DNA of 5,678 nucleotides from Planctomycetota bacterium (GTDB taxonomy: Bacteria; Planctomycetota; PUPC01; JABMSA01; JAUWKK01), in the NCBI GenBank assembly GCA_030614245.1, contig JAUWKK010000200.1, positions 1 to 5,678 of the forward strand, in the 5' to 3' direction. The translations under genes were made by a program, and so were the position numbers. Each line of letters begins with the position of its first letter. The stretch's first letter is position 1. The notes beneath the pieces are model-generated. The model was not told the DNA's origin. It did not search any database and was given only the letters and a program-made list of their open reading frames with translations. This document shows, piece by piece, positions 4,241-5,678 of this stretch.

Positions 4241-5678
4241 TTGCGTATAGTCGAAGTAAAACCGACGATTCTTTTCAGCGGCACGGGCGACGATCTCCGG
4301 CAGGTGGTAAACGTGACGACGGAGGGAGATGCCGTTCCTTCCGATGCCGAGATCGTGTTCAAGTTCCCGGGACTCGACGCGTGTCGCAGCAGGTTGTGCG
4401 ACCTCGAGTCGACCGAACACGGCTACCAGGTGAACGTGCCCGACATTCGCGAGCCGGCGCAGGTCGAGGTGGCGCTCGAAGCCGGCGGCAAGACGCTCGA
4501 CAGCCGCGAAATAGCCTGGCAGCCGCGCAAGCACTGGCGTGTGCACCTGGTGCCTATCTCCCACCACGACCTGGGCTACACGGACACCATCGAGAACGTG
4601 CTTGCCCTGTATCGCGGGATGTACGAGGACGCGTTGCGCTTCTGCCGCGAGACGGACGACTGGCCGGACGATGCGAAGTTCCGCTACACGGCCGAGGGCT
4701 CGTGGTCGCTGCATCACTTCGTAGAGCACGCTTCGCCTGAGACCGTCGATGAACTGGCAAGACGTGTTGCCGAAGGCCGGATCGAAATACCGGCCTTGGT
4801 CGGCAACGCGATCAGCGCAATGTACGGCCACGAGGAACAGATCCGGCTGCTGTACCCGTCGTTCCGTCTGAAGCGGCGGCTGGGCGGCGAAATCCGAACG
4901 GGCGGTATCACCGACGTGCCGGGCCTGAGCTGGGGCCTGCCGACGCTGCTGGCCGGGGCGGGTGCGAAGTACTTCTTTGCCGGCCTGCCGACATACTTCC
5001 AATGGGGCCGCGACGACATTCACGAGTTCTGGGACGGCAGCCGGATCCTGCGGGACCACGGCGCGCCGGACGCTTTTTACTGGCAGGGCCCTGACGGCCG
5101 GAAGGTGCTCGTTTACTACCAGGTGAGCTATGGCTTGTGGCACGTGGACGTGGCCCATGGCATCTATGGCCCGCGGACCTGCGAAGATGTGTTCGAGCAA
5201 CTTCCGAGCATGCTGGACGAAATCGACCGCAAGGCCAACCCGTTCTCCGTGGCACGCTACGGCGGGTACGGGGGCGCCGACAACCTGCCGCCCACCATTG
5301 CGGCCAGCGAGGTCGCCAGGGACTGGAACGCCACGTGGGCGTTCCCGAAACTCGTGATCTCGACCAACACCATGTTCTTCGAGGCACTGGAGAAACAGTG
5401 CGAGGGTCTGCGCACTTTCAGCGGCGAACTGCCGCACACGGACTACCCCGTCGGTGCGCTCTGCTCGGCGGACGTGACTTCGCTCAACCGCGCCACGCAC
5501 GACAAGCTGCCAGCCGCCGAACGCTTTGCGGCGATTGCCTCAGTCGAAGACGAAGACGCCGCGCAGAGCGACGTTATCGAGCGCGCGTACATGGACATGA
5601 TGCTCTTCGACGAGCACACGTGGGGCTATCGCACCCCGGTCGGCCATATACAAGACCTGGCCTGGCACGAGAAGAGCG
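4241..5678 (+). CDS. Glycoside hydrolase family 38-like protein (alpha-mannosidase type), C-terminus outside the window
   Basis: The frame is open to the right edge, giving 479 codons from TTG 4241. Residues about 1-100 look like a beta-rich N-terminal domain (VEVKPTILFSGTG, then a hydrophilic beta pattern). The catalytic domain begins HLVPISHHDLGYTDT, where H108 and D110 fit the GH38 zinc motif His-x-Asp. YTAEGSWSLHHF and a segment around GNAISAMYGHEEQIRLLYPS follow. GGITDVPGLSWGLPTLLAGAG places D225 where the GH38 nucleophile aspartate precedes a Gly. FDEHTWGYRTP (456-466) is a late family-like motif. GH38 enzymes remove alpha-mannose or related residues from glycans by a retaining mechanism with zinc. 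The motifs diverge from classical mannosidases, so the substrate is open; a DUF5054-like relative is possible. No signal peptide is visible from TTG 4241. ATG 4172 would add 23 residues (MVFRGVPPITRKAILSVNVG onward). It is probably co-transcribed with the URO-D-like gene. Confidence 0.85.
   Translation, partial: MRIVEVKPTILFSGTGDDLRQVVNVTTEGDAVPSDAEIVFKFPGLDACRSRLCDLESTEHGYQVNVPDIREPAQVEVALEAGGKTLDSREIAWQPRKHWRVHLVPISHHDLGYTDTIENVLALYRGMYEDALRFCRETDDWPDDAKFRYTAEGSWSLHHFVEHASPETVDELARRVAEGRIEIPALVGNAISAMYGHEEQIRLLYPSFRLKRRLGGEIRTGGITDVPGLSWGLPTLLAGAGAKYFFAGLPTYFQWGRDDIHEFWDGSRILRDHGAPDAFYWQGPDGRKVLVYYQVSYGLWHVDVAHGIYGPRTCEDVFEQLPSMLDEIDRKANPFSVARYGGYGGADNLPPTIAASEVARDWNATWAFPKLVISTNTMFFEALEKQCEGLRTFSGELPHTDYPVGALCSADVTSLNRATHDKLPAAERFAAIASVEDEDAAQSDVIERAYMDMMLFDEHTWGYRTPVGHIQDLAWHEKS

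Noticed and set aside
4165..4740. 191-codon plus-strand ORF with an ATGA overlap to the URO-D stop
   Set aside because: The overlap looks like coupling, but the product is Arg/Gly-rich out-of-frame translation of the GH38-like gene with no family signal.
4217..5500. 427-codon minus-strand ORF
   Set aside because: It is antisense to the GH38-like gene, whose plus-strand frame shows clear family motifs and is open throughout. Long antisense frames are expected in GC-rich coding DNA.

Overview
The window looks like a GC-rich bacterial chromosome segment, probably from an uncultured lineage such as Planctomycetota or a related or candidate phylum. That placement is an inference from three things: the repeat style (many short GC-rich hairpins between genes), TTG start codons with good ribosome binding sites, and a gene mix of LemA, HtpX, a B-box zinc finger remnant, a URO-D-like protein and a GH38-like glycosidase. 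No marker gene fixes the taxon.

Layout. Positions 1-145 hold the possible start of an unrecognised minus-strand gene that leaves the window. Positions about 168-555 are a non-coding field of palindromic and direct repeats. This includes a tandem unit of about 67-68 bases built from two alternating hairpins, and a 20-base direct repeat. Positions about 560-784 are the leader of a two-gene unit: lemA (785-1339, membrane-anchored LemA protein) and htpX (1386-2312, membrane M48 zinc protease). Overlapping the htpX stop by four bases is a broken chimeric ORF (2309-2566). Its first half is the C-terminal tail of an IS3-type transposase and its second half is a B-box-like zinc finger that stops early. 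Positions 2567-3010 contain a second hairpin cluster and an ambiguous, possibly coding leader. After that come a URO-D superfamily protein (3011-4168, or from 2840) and a GH38-like glycoside hydrolase that runs off the right end (4241 onward, or from 4172).

How the genes may work together. LemA and HtpX are a recurrent pair and are plausibly one envelope protein quality-control operon. The URO-D-like protein and the GH38-like enzyme are close, on the same strand and probably co-transcribed, which suggests a carbohydrate or small-molecule catabolic locus; the substrate cannot be read from the sequence. The transposase relic and the two hairpin fields show that the intergenic spaces have been remodelled by mobile or repetitive DNA.

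I see no tRNA, rRNA, CRISPR array or riboswitch, and no clear intrinsic terminator. Nothing here is convincing evidence of a new multi-gene system. The most unusual material is the hairpin families and the transposase/zinc-finger chimera.
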